NCBI RefSeq assembly: GCF_900406815.1
Contig: NZ_OVCN01000021.1
Location: 1-58,254 of the forward strand
Source: Acinetobacter haemolyticus
Lineage (GTDB): Bacteria > Pseudomonadota > Gammaproteobacteria > Pseudomonadales > Moraxellaceae
DNA length: 58,254 nucleotides
Reading direction: 5' to 3'
Part shown: piece after piece, positions 1 through 9,267 of the stretch
Layout of the letters: every line of letters begins with the position of its first letter
Position numbering within the stretch: position 1 is the stretch's first letter
Notes under the pieces: generated by a model
What the model was told of the DNA's origin: nothing
The model's input: the letters and a program-made list of their open reading frames with translations, nothing else
Databases searched by the model: none
Position numbers and translations under genes: made by a program

Positions 1-493
1 AGATATATAGTTCTTATAAAATAAAAAGAAAAAGTTTTCTAAAGACTTATTATTTAGAAATGTATAAGGGAGATCAACTTTTTTATAAAGATGAATGTGC
101 CTTATCTTTAGAGCGTTATTGTGAATATTTACTTGATCGTGGAGGACTACCTATTAAAAATTTAAGATATAAAGAAGGGATAAGCCCATCTAATAATATT
201 ATTTATTCCATTCGATCTTTTGAAATAATACATAATGGGGAAAATAAAAAAATTGATTACTCTTCGGTAATGGACACTCCCAAAAAGCAAAGTAATATTT
301 TTTTATAATAGTTGCTATTTTACTTTGTTTAGCGGTACATATATGGATTCTAAGAAAATGGTTTTTGACTAAGAAAAAAGATTTTACTGAAGCCAATCAA
401 TTGGAATATTGGATAACAAAAATTGGACTACCGTTAAGTGTAGTTGTAGCGTTTAGCTTATTCTTTTATGAGTTGCAAACTGTTTTAGGCTGA
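1..493 (+). pseudogene. Frameshifted small membrane protein gene, 5' end outside window
   Basis: I do not recognise the family. The frame containing the ATG at 60 is open back to the window edge, so the gene probably starts upstream. That frame stops at 306-308, just after a run of seven T (298-304). Reading the run as eight T joins it to a second open frame ending at 491-493. The join creates a hydrophobic membrane segment (residues like FFIIVAILLCLAVHIW) and a second hydrophobic stretch near the C terminus (LPLSVVVAFSLFF). The intact product would be a two-helix membrane protein with a polar, Lys/Tyr-rich N-terminal part. The break could be a real mutation, slippage, or a sequencing error in the homopolymer. 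Confidence 0.55.
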
Positions 494-568
494 ATTGAAT
501 AGTTTAAGGAAACATAAAATATATCAGGAAGGAGCTATGAAATAGCTCCTTTATACCTTCAATAGAAA

Positions 569-1372
569 TTAACGGCCATTACGGCTACGCCCACGCGGCG
601 CTTTGGTATTCGGTCGAGTTGTACCATTGGTCTTGCGACGTGGTTTCTCACTTTCATCCATTTGCCAAATACGCTTGGTGCCTGATTTTTTCTTATTCGG
701 GTCTTTCTTGTCACCTTCTTTTTTCTTTTGATGCATCGGTTTGCCACCTGTACCGCCTGGTTTTTTCACATAAGAGCGAGAACGATAAGGTTTGTCTTCA
801 GGTAAGTCTTTAAAATCAGGGAAAAGCAACGGCTCAATTTCGGTCTGTTCACCTGGTTGTAAACCTAAACGGATCAAATTGATTGAACCAATTTGAGTAC
901 GGATAAGGCGTAAAGTAGGGAATCCAACAGCAGCAGTCATACGACGAACTTGACGATTACGACCTTCACAAATTTGCAGCTCTATCCAGCTCGTTGGGAT
1001 GCTAGCACGATAGCGAACAGGAGGATCACGATCCCACAACCATTCTGGTTCATCAACTTTCATCGCTTTAGCAGGTAAGGTCATGCCATCCGCAAGCTCG
1101 ATACCGTTACGAAGTTGCTCCAAAGCCTCTTCGGTAACATCACCATCAACTTGAGCGAGATAAGTTTTATATTTTTTATTGCTTGGATGAGTGATGAATT
1201 GATTTAAACCTCCATGATCGGTTAGAAACATCAAACCTTCAGAGTCTAAATCTAAACGACCTGCAATCCGCAACTCAGGATCTTTGATAAAACTTGAAAC
1301 CGTTAGATGTGCTTCATCTTCCCGAAACTGTGACAAAACATCATAAGGTTTGTTGAAGACAACTATTTTCAT
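569..1372 (-). CDS. rluE: 23S rRNA pseudouridine synthase RluE-like
   Basis: This is an RsuA/RluB/RluE-type pseudouridine synthase. RluE isomerises one uridine in domain V of 23S rRNA (U2457 in E. coli). The catalytic motif GRLDLDSEGL places the active Asp near residue 41. The later segments DEPEWLW, SIPTSWIEL, EGRNRQVRRMTA and VGFPTLRLIR closely match E. coli RluE rather than RluB or RsuA, and the N-terminal S4 domain of those relatives is absent. The protein is 267 aa against about 217 in E. coli. The extra length is a Lys/Arg/Gly-rich basic tail from about residue 190, probably disordered and RNA-binding. It is transcribed divergently from icd. Confidence 0.88.
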   Translation of the reverse strand: MKIVVFNKPYDVLSQFREDEAHLTVSSFIKDPELRIAGRLDLDSEGLMFLTDHGGLNQFITHPSNKKYKTYLAQVDGDVTEEALEQLRNGIELADGMTLPAKAMKVDEPEWLWDRDPPVRYRASIPTSWIELQICEGRNRQVRRMTAAVGFPTLRLIRTQIGSINLIRLGLQPGEQTEIEPLLFPDFKDLPEDKPYRSRSYVKKPGGTGGKPMHQKKKEGDKKDPNKKKSGTKRIWQMDESEKPRRKTNGTTRPNTKAPRGRSRNGR

Positions 1373-1564
1373 AGAGAGATACTACTTTTGGATTATGGGG
1401 TATTTGGTGAATATATGTTTTTATTTTATCGGGAAATGTAATTATTTCTCATATAAATCAAAAAACATATTGGATTGGATTAAACTAATTCACAGTATAA
1501 AAAATAAAGTATGCCATACAAGGTATACATTTACTCGCAAGTTACATGAGGGAGAACCTACACA

Positions 1565-2824
1565 ATGGGTTATCAGAAGATCGTGGTTCCTGCAGATGGC
1601 GATAAAATCACAGTAAATGCAGACCTGTCACTGAATGTTCCGAACCATCCAATCATTCCCTTCATTGAAGGCGACGGTATTGGTGTAGATATTACACCAG
1701 CAATGAAAGCAGTTGTAGATGCTGCTGTTCTAAAAGCATACGGTGGCAAACGTTCGATTGTATGGATGGAAGTCTATTGTGGTGAAAAAGCCGATAAAAT
1801 TTACGGTAATTATATGCCAGAAGAGACATTCGATGCACTACGTGAATTCATTGTTTCGATCAAAGGTCCATTAACGACACCTGTTGGTGGTGGTATTCGC
1901 TCTTTAAACGTTGCATTACGTCAAGAACTTGATTTGTATGTATGTGTGCGACCTGTACGGTGGTTCGAAGGCGTTCCTTCACCAGTACAGCATCCTGAAC
2001 TAACAGATATGGTGATTTTCCGCGAAAACTCGGAAGATATTTATGCTGGGATTGAATGGAAGGCAGATTCTCCAGAAGCAAAAAAAGTGATTAAGTTTCT
2101 CAAAGAAGAAATGGGTGTGACGAAGATTCGTTTCCCAGAAGGATGTGGTATTGGTATTAAGCCTGTCTCCAAAGAAGGTACACAACGTTTGGTTCGTAAA
2201 GCAATTCAGTTTGCGATAGATAACGATAAGCCTTCTGTGACCTTGGTACATAAAGGCAATATCATGAAATATACCGAAGGCGCTTTTAAAGAGTGGGGCT
2301 ATGAGCTTGCAATCGAACGTTTTGGCGGTGAACTTCTTGATGGTGGTCCTTGGGTTAAAATTAAAAATCCTAAAACAGGCAAAGATATTATTATTAAGGA
2401 TGTGATTGCCGATGCATTCTTGCAACAAATCCTTATGCGCCCAGCGGATTATTCAGTCATTGCCACATTAAATCTGAATGGTGACTATATCTCTGATGCC
2501 TTAGCCGCAGAGGTGGGGGGAATAGGGATTGCACCGGGTGCAAATATTGGCGGTGCGATTGCAGTTTATGAAGCAACACATGGCACTGCACCAAAATATG
2601 CTGGACAAGATAAAGTCAATCCAGGTTCGATTATTCTTTCTGCGGAAATGATGTTACGCGATATGGGCTGGATCGAAGCTGCTGATTTGATTATTAAAGG
2701 CATTTCAGGGGCAATTGCGGCAAAAACCGTAACGTATGATTTTGAGCGACTTATGCCAAATGCAACCTTATTACGTTGTTCAGAATTCGGTCGTGCCATT
2801 ATTGAGCATATGGACGATGAGTAG
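1565..2824 (+). CDS. icd: NADP-dependent isocitrate dehydrogenase, dimeric type
   Basis: Converts isocitrate to 2-oxoglutarate and CO2 in the TCA cycle, reducing NADP. At 419 aa it is full length for the E. coli-type homodimer. The substrate-binding loop GGGIRSLN puts the phosphorylatable Ser at residue 113, the same number as in E. coli, so control by AceK is possible. Other family segments are FIEGDGIG near the N terminus, [36 protein letters not shown], and [27 protein letters not shown] in the second half. The ATG at 1565 follows a GGGAG ribosome site. Acinetobacter is known to carry a second, monomeric enzyme, which is not in this window. Confidence 0.95.
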   Translation: MGYQKIVVPADGDKITVNADLSLNVPNHPIIPFIEGDGIGVDITPAMKAVVDAAVLKAYGGKRSIVWMEVYCGEKADKIYGNYMPEETFDALREFIVSIKGPLTTPVGGGIRSLNVALRQELDLYVCVRPVRWFEGVPSPVQHPELTDMVIFRENSEDIYAGIEWKADSPEAKKVIKFLKEEMGVTKIRFPEGCGIGIKPVSKEGTQRLVRKAIQFAIDNDKPSVTLVHKGNIMKYTEGAFKEWGYELAIERFGGELLDGGPWVKIKNPKTGKDIIIKDVIADAFLQQILMRPADYSVIATLNLNGDYISDALAAEVGGIGIAPGANIGGAIAVYEATHGTAPKYAGQDKVNPGSIILSAEMMLRDMGWIEAADLIIKGISGAIAAKTVTYDFERLMPNATLLRCSEFGRAIIEHMDDE

Positions 2825-2835
2825 CGTGTTCTGAT

Positions 2836-2864
2836 AAAAAGAGCGGTTTAGCCGCTTTTTTTAT
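2836..2864 (+). terminator. icd intrinsic terminator
   Basis: Short GC stem AGCGG/CCGCT followed by a run of T, about 12 bases after the icd stop codon. Confidence 0.75.
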
Positions 2865-2985
2865 TTCCGATGAATTGAATATAAGCATGAAAATATGCTG
2901 TGTATTGTAAATTTAGAAAAAACTGTATCTATAATTCATCAACCATTTGTTCAAAATAATGGAAAATATCTGAGAGTCCGAATCC

Positions 2986-3804
2986 ATGAAAATGTACCAA
3001 GTTGATGCTTTTACCAAAGAACTTTTTAAAGGTAATCCAGCGGCTGTAATCGTTGTGAATGAGTGGTTAGATGAAGCGCTGATGCAAAATATTGCTTTAG
3101 AAAACAATTTGTCTGAAACTGCTTTTGTCAAAAAACAAGATGATGCGAATTATGAAATTCGTTGGTTTTCGCCAACAGATGAGGTTGCCTTCTGTGGACA
3201 TGCGACTTTAGCCAGTGCCTTTGTTTTATTTAAAGATTTCACTACTGTAAAGACGATTCAATTTCATGTGAAAGATTTAGGAATTTTTATCGTTACTCAA
3301 GATGAAGACGGTAAAATTAAAATGAATTTCCCGATTCGTAGAGCTGAGTTGATCACTGACTACCCACAAGTGTTGCGTGAAGGCTTAACGAAACCGTTTA
3401 AAGCAGTTTACCTGAATGCTCAAGCATATATTGTTGAATACGAAACAGTGCAAGATGTATTGGATGAGCAACCTAATCTAGAAAAACTAAAGCAGCTTGG
3501 CAAAGTTCGTACCGCGATTACGGCTTCTCAACCAGATGTGGCGATTACTGCCAGAGGTGAGGGGAAGTTTGACTGTGTATCTCGTTATTTTGCACCTGCA
3601 ATTGGAATTGATGAAGATCCAGTGACAGGCTCAATTCATACTGCAATTGTTCCACTTTGGGCGGAGAAACTAAATCAAAAGCAACTGGTTGCCTTTCAAG
3701 CTTCGAAACGAGGGGGAGTTTTAGACTGCGTGATTCAATCTGAAGATCGGATTGAGATTTCTGGTTATGCAAAACTCTATATGCAGGCTGAACTTCTTCT
3801 CTAA
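2986..3804 (+). CDS. PhzF-family isomerase-like protein
   Basis: Member of the PhzF/YddE family, whose two-lobed diaminopimelate-epimerase fold shifts protons without a cofactor. The N-terminal signature VDAFTKELFKGNPAAV and the segment NNLSETAFV, with a candidate general acid/base Glu at residue 44, are clear. The second-lobe motif DEDPVTGSIHTAIVPLW near the C terminus is also present. At 272 aa it is full length. There are no phenazine genes nearby, so the substrate is unknown. This is a stand-alone gene with its own terminator. Confidence 0.85.
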   Translation: MKMYQVDAFTKELFKGNPAAVIVVNEWLDEALMQNIALENNLSETAFVKKQDDANYEIRWFSPTDEVAFCGHATLASAFVLFKDFTTVKTIQFHVKDLGIFIVTQDEDGKIKMNFPIRRAELITDYPQVLREGLTKPFKAVYLNAQAYIVEYETVQDVLDEQPNLEKLKQLGKVRTAITASQPDVAITARGEGKFDCVSRYFAPAIGIDEDPVTGSIHTAIVPLWAEKLNQKQLVAFQASKRGGVLDCVIQSEDRIEISGYAKLYMQAELLL

Positions 3805-3837
3805 AAGTTTACGTAATCTTAAAACAAATAAAGAAAG

Positions 3838-3864
3838 AAGCTGTTTAATTAAACAGCTTTTTTC
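3838..3864 (+). terminator. Terminator after PhzF-like gene
   Basis: A perfect 22-bp palindrome, stem AAGCTGTTTAA with no spare loop bases, followed by T residues. Confidence 0.8.
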
Positions 3865-3943
3865 AAAACATAACTATTAAAAATACAAATCGTTCTCTAC
3901 TATAGTTTTTTTATTTAAATCACCAAAAATACTTGGAAAAATT

Positions 3944-6712
3944 ATGTTAACGCGGTTTAAGCAGCTTACTCTCTCTCTTTGTTTGATCGGGTTGAGTGCG
4001 ACGTCTTGGTCTCAAGCGGTACTCGTAAAAAGTGAAAGAAATATTGAAGAATATAAATTAGATAACGGCTTTAGAGTTATTTTGGCGCCAAATGAAAAAG
4101 AAAATAAAGTTTATGTAAACACAGTATATTTAACAGGGTCATTGAACGATCCCAAGGGCAAAGGTGGTCTAGCCCATCTATTGGAGCATTTGGCATTTAA
4201 AGGTACGGTCAATGTTAAAGGCGATGAGTTCCAGCGTCGTTTGGATCAATACACTTTAATGACCAATGCCAGCACCGATTATTATTCGACCAAGTATATT
4301 AATATTGTTCGTCCTGAAAAAAATGCGCTGAATGAAATTCTATACCTTGAAGCTGAGCGCATGGACAAGTTGGTTCTACAGGAAAAATTTGTTCCAGCGG
4401 AAATCGAGATTGTAAAACGTGAGCGTGAGATCCGTATGGATCAACCTTTCGCCGTGTTGATGGATCAAATGTTGAAAGCTGCTTATGGTAACCAGTATCT
4501 AGGTCGTTTGCCGATCGGTGATCTTGCTGAGTTGAAATCAATCAACATGAGTGAGTTGAATCAGTTCTATAAAACTTGGTATGCACCGAACAATGCCATC
4601 ATGGTGATTTCTGGCAAATTTGATAAGAGCGAAGTACTTCAAAAAATTGACCAGCATTTCAGTCCAATTCCAGCGCGACCAGTGCCTGCTCCAGTGCAAG
4701 TTCCAGTGTTGGACAGCACCAAGATTAAACAACGCCAGTTCAGTGTAGAAAAAGGAAGTGATCTCGCCAAGTTTCATATTTATATGAATGGAAAAAATAG
4801 CGATATCGCACCTGCTTTAGCACTTGCACCAGGATTATTTACTTTACAACCAAGTGGTAGCTTGTATAAAAGCATGGTTGAAACAGGGGTAAGTACTGCT
4901 GTTCAATCAACCACTTGGCTGGATCAAGATTTTAATCTTGTCTTTATGGGCGCGATCTACGCGCCGAATCATGATGAAAAACGTGTGAGTGAAGCCTTAA
5001 CAACGGGCGTTGAAAACAAACAAGCATTTAGTGAAGCTGAACTACAGCGTCTCAAAAATATCACCCAGAATGCAGCTGATACCATTGCCAACGATGCGGT
5101 CGCTTTAGGCTCACGTTTAAGCGATTATGCAGTAACCTCACATGGTCAGTGGGATCGATATTTTAAAGATCTCCAAGCAATTCAAGCGCTCAAAGTTGAT
5201 GAGTTGAATTCCACCCTCAAACAATTTTTAGTGCCTGCACATCGTGTTTCTGGTGATATTCGCCCTACGCCAGAAGATCAGAAAAAAGCAATGACGCTCA
5301 GTGAAGACAAGCAGCCTAAAACTTTAGATCAGACGAATGAAGTCGTTGAACCGCTTAAGGACGTGAAAGTCTACCAGCAAGAAGTGGCACAATTCGTTGC
5401 ACAGTCAGCACAGCAATTGCAAAAAAATGAACAAAAGATCCAACGTGGTCGATTGAAAAATGGCATCCGTTACGCCCTTTATCCAACATCAACGCGTGAT
5501 GATAAAACCTATGCCACCATTAGTTTAGATTTTGGTGATGAAAAAGCGTTATTTGGAAAGGGCACAACCTTAGATTTAGCCAGTTATTTGATGTTGCGTG
5601 GTTCCGAAAAACATACTTTACAGGAAATTACGGATAAGGCGATTGCAGCGAGTGGCGGTGCATCGGTGAGTTCAAATGGCAATGGTTTAACGATTGCCGT
5701 GCAAGCGAAAAAAGATCAATTTGAAGATTTCCTGAATTTTATCGTCGATGTTTTAAAGCAACCAAAGTTTGCTCAAACAGAGTTTGATCTGGCTAAAAAT
5801 CAAAGCTTGTCAGCATTGGATCGACCTTATACGGAACCTGCTGTTGTGGCATCGATGACCTTATCCCGCGTGCTGGAAATTTATCAGCCAGGAGATTTAC
5901 GTTATCACTTTGAGCCTGAGCTTGCCAAGAAAGAGTTGAATGAAGCCACTCAGGCACAAGTTAAGCAATTTTATGATCAGTTCTTTGAAACAAACTACGC
6001 GCAAATTGCAATTACAGGTGATTTCGATGCGAAGAAAATGAAAAAGACGTTGCAAAAAACCTTTGGTTCTTGGAAGGCTAAACAACCTTTCCGTAAAGTT
6101 ACTGGGCAATATACGGAATATAAAGCACAGAAAATCCATGCTTTATCTGAGCAACGTGAGTTTGGAAGCTATCAAAGTATTTTAGCAATTCCTGTTGGTT
6201 CTTATCATCAAGATGCTCCTGCTTTAATTGTGCTTAGCCACATTTTGGGTAATTCACAGCTTTCTTCACGTTTGGCGCAAGAGTTACGTGAAAAGAATGC
6301 CTTAGTCTATGGATTTGGGAGTGGCCTGAATTTAGATCCAGATATTGATGATGGTACTTTAAGTATTACTGCCAACTACACTGCGGGTCGTTCAAGCCAA
6401 GTCTCACAGTCAGTTCACAAAGTGCTGAAAGATCTACTCAGTAAAGGCGTAACCGAGCAAGAAGTCGAAGCAGCTAAAGCCGATATTATGAAAAAGCGCG
6501 TGACTGCACTAGAAGATGAACGTCGTATTCACGGTATGTTGACTTCACAATTAGAGCGTAATAAAACGCTAATGGATCGAGCTGTGCGTGATCAAGAATT
6601 TGCTAAGTTAAGTAAAGATGACGTAGATCGAGTGATTAAGAAATACATTAAGCTTGAGCACTTCGTTGAGGTTATGGCTGATCAATATGGTCAGGCACAA
6701 GATCATCGTTGA
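3944..6712 (+). CDS. M16-family zinc metalloprotease, exported
   Basis: This is a two-module insulinase/pitrilysin-like peptidase of 922 aa. The N terminus (basic start, then LTLSLCLIGLSATSWSQA) is a signal peptide, so it acts in the periplasm or outer membrane. The inverted zinc site HLLEH is at about residues 78-82 in GGLAHLLEHLAFKGT, with the downstream acidic ligand expected in LNEILYLEAERMDKL. The second module from about residue 500 lacks the HxxEH site, as is usual for M16 pairs in which one half is only structural. The natural substrate is unknown. The gene stands alone with no clear hairpin terminator after it. Confidence 0.88.
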   Translation: MLTRFKQLTLSLCLIGLSATSWSQAVLVKSERNIEEYKLDNGFRVILAPNEKENKVYVNTVYLTGSLNDPKGKGGLAHLLEHLAFKGTVNVKGDEFQRRLDQYTLMTNASTDYYSTKYINIVRPEKNALNEILYLEAERMDKLVLQEKFVPAEIEIVKREREIRMDQPFAVLMDQMLKAAYGNQYLGRLPIGDLAELKSINMSELNQFYKTWYAPNNAIMVISGKFDKSEVLQKIDQHFSPIPARPVPAPVQVPVLDSTKIKQRQFSVEKGSDLAKFHIYMNGKNSDIAPALALAPGLFTLQPSGSLYKSMVETGVSTAVQSTTWLDQDFNLVFMGAIYAPNHDEKRVSEALTTGVENKQAFSEAELQRLKNITQNAADTIANDAVALGSRLSDYAVTSHGQWDRYFKDLQAIQALKVDELNSTLKQFLVPAHRVSGDIRPTPEDQKKAMTLSEDKQPKTLDQTNEVVEPLKDVKVYQQEVAQFVAQSAQQLQKNEQKIQRGRLKNGIRYALYPTSTRDDKTYATISLDFGDEKALFGKGTTLDLASYLMLRGSEKHTLQEITDKAIAASGGASVSSNGNGLTIAVQAKKDQFEDFLNFIVDVLKQPKFAQTEFDLAKNQSLSALDRPYTEPAVVASMTLSRVLEIYQPGDLRYHFEPELAKKELNEATQAQVKQFYDQFFETNYAQIAITGDFDAKKMKKTLQKTFGSWKAKQPFRKVTGQYTEYKAQKIHALSEQREFGSYQSILAIPVGSYHQDAPALIVLSHILGNSQLSSRLAQELREKNALVYGFGSGLNLDPDIDDGTLSITANYTAGRSSQVSQSVHKVLKDLLSKGVTEQEVEAAKADIMKKRVTALEDERRIHGMLTSQLERNKTLMDRAVRDQEFAKLSKDDVDRVIKKYIKLEHFVEVMADQYGQAQDHR

Positions 6713-6877
6713 TTTGAGAAGCTCTCATTTTGATGGGGGCTGTTAAATAACCTGAGCTTTCATGGTTAAAGTGATGCTTAAATTTATATGGTTGGATTTC
6801 GTTTGCTTGTCATCTCACCAAATAGAGTAAATCTATGTTTCTAAGGCGTTTTTACTGATAAAAAAAAGGGGAGTAGC

Positions 6878-7843
6878 ATGGCTTTTGCTGTGATCGCGGT
6901 GATTGTTGGACTTATTTTATTGGTCTGGAGTGCTGATAAATTTATTGATGGTGCTTCAGCGACTGCTGGTCACTTAGGGATGCCACCGTTGTTGGTTGGG
7001 ATGATTATTGTTGGTTTTGGTACATCTGCACCTGAAATTGTGGTCTCGGTCATGGCCGCTATAGATGGAAACCCAGGGCTGGCATTAGGGAATGCTTATG
7101 GTTCAAATATTGCAAATATTGCTTTGATTCTTGGGGTGACTGCATTAATTCATCCGATTATGGTGCAATCTGCCGTTGTACGTAAAGAATTGCCAATATT
7201 ATTGTTAGTCACCGCAATCTGTATCTTACAAATTTTTGATGAGATGCTCAGCCGAATTGATGCAGTGTTAATGCTTTTGATGCTGGTCTTATATATGGGC
7301 TGGTCGATTTGGCAAGGCATGCGAAGTCAAAGTGATGTATTGAGTCATGAGTTCAACACCGATCTACAAAGCAAACAAACACCATTAAAGACTTCGATTT
7401 TTCAGCTTTTATTTGGTTTGATTATCTTAGTGATTAGTTCACGTTTATTGGTTTGGGGGGCGGTAGAAATTGCTCAAGCCTTTGGTGTGAGTGACTTAAT
7501 TATTGGATTAACTGTGGTTGCTATTGGAACGTCTTTGCCAGAGCTGGCTTCTTCGATCGCAGCAGCACGCAAAGGTGAGTTAGATATTGCGATAGGTAAT
7601 GTGATCGGCTCCAATATGTTTAACACGCTCGCTGTTGTCGGTTTAGCTGGGGTGATTCATCCTACAGTCGTGCCACAAGAGGTGTTACATCGTGACATGG
7701 TGGTGATGGGAGCACTGACTTTAAGCCTATTGATATTCACACTGAGTTTTAAAGGAAGAGGACGGATTGGTCGTGTTAAGGGTGGCGTGTGGTTATTCAG
7801 CTTTGTTGCTTATACTGCCTATCTGATTAATACTGCATTTTAA
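6878..7843 (+). CDS. Calcium/sodium antiporter, YrbG-like CaCA family
   Basis: Inner-membrane cation exchanger of 321 aa with about ten hydrophobic segments. The two alpha repeats that define the CaCA family are obvious: GFGTSAPEIVVSVMAA with GNAYGSNIANIALILG in the first half, and AIGTSLPELASSIAAA with GNVIGSNMFNTLAVVG in the second. The acidic residues in the GTSxPE motifs are the expected ion ligands. An AAAAGGGGAG ribosome site precedes the ATG. The exchanged ions are inferred from the family, and E. coli YrbG is the closest well-known relative. Confidence 0.88.
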   Translation: MAFAVIAVIVGLILLVWSADKFIDGASATAGHLGMPPLLVGMIIVGFGTSAPEIVVSVMAAIDGNPGLALGNAYGSNIANIALILGVTALIHPIMVQSAVVRKELPILLLVTAICILQIFDEMLSRIDAVLMLLMLVLYMGWSIWQGMRSQSDVLSHEFNTDLQSKQTPLKTSIFQLLFGLIILVISSRLLVWGAVEIAQAFGVSDLIIGLTVVAIGTSLPELASSIAAARKGELDIAIGNVIGSNMFNTLAVVGLAGVIHPTVVPQEVLHRDMVVMGALTLSLLIFTLSFKGRGRIGRVKGGVWLFSFVAYTAYLINTAF

Positions 7844-7846
7844 TAA

Positions 7847-7881
7847 AAATGAAGGCATTGAATATTTCAATGCCTTCATTT
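7847..7881. terminator. Bidirectional terminator
   Basis: Perfect 16-bp stem with a 3-base loop between two convergent genes. A-rich and T-rich flanks let it serve both strands. Confidence 0.85.
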
Positions 7882-7898
7882 ACTCGACCTACAAAGGA

Positions 7899-8285
7899 TT
7901 ATTTGTGGTCATGTTTGTGCGTATGGAAATCTTCGTTTTTGCGGAAACGTAAATAGTTATCAAATTGCTCGCAATATTCGTCAAAGTTGTCTTCTAACAT
8001 CATTTGAAATTGTTGTAGTAAATAAGACATCACTTGTTCTTTCGCTTCGTGCATTTCATTGCCATCTTTAAAGTTATTTGCTGCAACCCACGTGTTAAAA
8101 CGGGCAGTACCAAATAACATAGCTGCGCTCACTTGAGCACGTAATTCTTCAGGCTTTGCTTGCTGCCCTTTTGGTGGGCGACAAAACTCATTGGCGAGTT
8201 TGATAAACTCATCTGCCCGCTCAAAAAACACTGCATTTAAAGCTTCTTCTTCAGTTACATCAGTCGCATTAATTTTTTGAGACAT
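7899..8285 (-). CDS. DUF3144 family protein
   Basis: Small soluble protein of 129 aa, similar to the DUF3144 family of unknown function. Visible family segments are FFERADEFIKLANEF, SAAMLFGTARFNTWVAA and QVMSYLLQQFQMMLEDNFDEY. The C terminus is His/Lys rich (HTHKHDHK). An upstream in-frame start at 8342 would add 19 residues with no resemblance to the family, so the ATG at 8285 (MSQKINATDV) is preferred. The gene ends against a shared terminator with the antiporter gene. Confidence 0.75.
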   Translation of the reverse strand: MSQKINATDVTEEEALNAVFFERADEFIKLANEFCRPPKGQQAKPEELRAQVSAAMLFGTARFNTWVAANNFKDGNEMHEAKEQVMSYLLQQFQMMLEDNFDEYCEQFDNYLRFRKNEDFHTHKHDHK

Positions 8286-8390
8286 GGTCTTTTCCAACAA
8301 AAAACAAGAGCAGCCATTATAGACAAAGCCTTGCATAAACAAAACCGTTGCCTTAATCTAAAATAGCCTAAGTCAATTAGAATAACCAAA

Positions 8391-9023
8391 ATGTCAGATG
8401 CAATCGTGATTCAAAGTCTAAAAACAGATATTGCTTTACTGCGTCAACATATTCATCCGCCTCAACATTTGCAGAATGTAGAAGGGCTGCCGATTTATTA
8501 TGGCTTAAAAGAAGAAGTGGATGAATATTATCGTCAATGGCAACCTTTGATTGAAAGAGCGCAGCAACTTTGTCAGCCATTTATGCAAGATGAGGTTGTT
8601 GATGCCATCCATTTACCGAGTCATTTAAATTTGCCGTTGTTTTTCTTTCATGTAGATCGGATTCGGATTAATAAAACTCGTGCAAAAGAATCTAAAACTT
8701 TTCGAGGCGTGGCGGCATTAGTGGAAAAATGCGGACAGTTTGATACTGATCAAATTTTTTCGATGCAAGCGTGGTTAGAGAGCGATGATACAGCCGCTTT
8801 GGTGGCGCACCGTGAATTTATTGATCTGCGTACTTATGTGTTTCAGCATGGGCAAAGTGAATACACGCGAACTCGTTTTTATATGAATGGCATGATTCTC
8901 AGTGTGGAGCCACATTTTAAATTGGTCGATGCGCGGGATAAGCCGCGCAAGCAGCGTAATGATAGCTATAGCGATCCAGTTGCTGATAATGGCACATGGA
9001 AGATTTTTGGGAAGTATCGCTGA
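8391..9023 (+). CDS. Conserved hypothetical protein
   Basis: I do not recognise this 210-aa protein. It has no signal peptide or membrane helix and is probably cytoplasmic. It is rich in aromatic and charged residues, with an N-terminal helix-forming part (IQSLKTDIALLRQHI) and a basic region, DARDKPRKQRND, near the C terminus. It is divergent from the DUF3144 gene, with about 100 bases between the starts. Confidence 0.7.
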   Translation: MSDAIVIQSLKTDIALLRQHIHPPQHLQNVEGLPIYYGLKEEVDEYYRQWQPLIERAQQLCQPFMQDEVVDAIHLPSHLNLPLFFFHVDRIRINKTRAKESKTFRGVAALVEKCGQFDTDQIFSMQAWLESDDTAALVAHREFIDLRTYVFQHGQSEYTRTRFYMNGMILSVEPHFKLVDARDKPRKQRNDSYSDPVADNGTWKIFGKYR

Positions 9024-9158
9024 ATAGTCTAAGTTTAGTAAATATCTTATTGGGAGTAGAGTATTCATTTTGATAAATAACTGCACAGCCACTAACATAA
9101 TGTAAAGTTTAAATGTTTTCGCATAGGCGATTTCCTATTTTGTTTTCGGACAAAGTAG

Positions 9159-9255
9159 GCAAAACCATTTGTTTGGCTGATGATACTTCCCTGTATCACA
9201 GCCAAACAGGCGGCATCCATGCCGCCAGCACGATAGGGATGTAAGGTGGTTTTCC
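9159..9255. repeat. Multi-stem palindromic intergenic element
   Basis: Two adjacent hairpins lie inside an outer pairing. Hairpin 1 pairs TGTTTGGCTG-TGATAC (9170-9186, one bulged A) with GTATCA-CAGCCAAACA (9193-9208). Hairpin 2 pairs GGCGGCAT (9209-9216) with ATGCCGCC (9219-9226). Outside them AAAACCA (9161-9167) pairs with TGGTTTT (9247-9253). It lies just past the 3' end of the minus-strand CYTH-CHAD gene. It looks like a REP-type or small mobile palindromic element rather than a simple terminator, since no T run follows on either strand. Confidence 0.55.
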
Positions 9256-9267
9256 CTTGCGGAGCTA

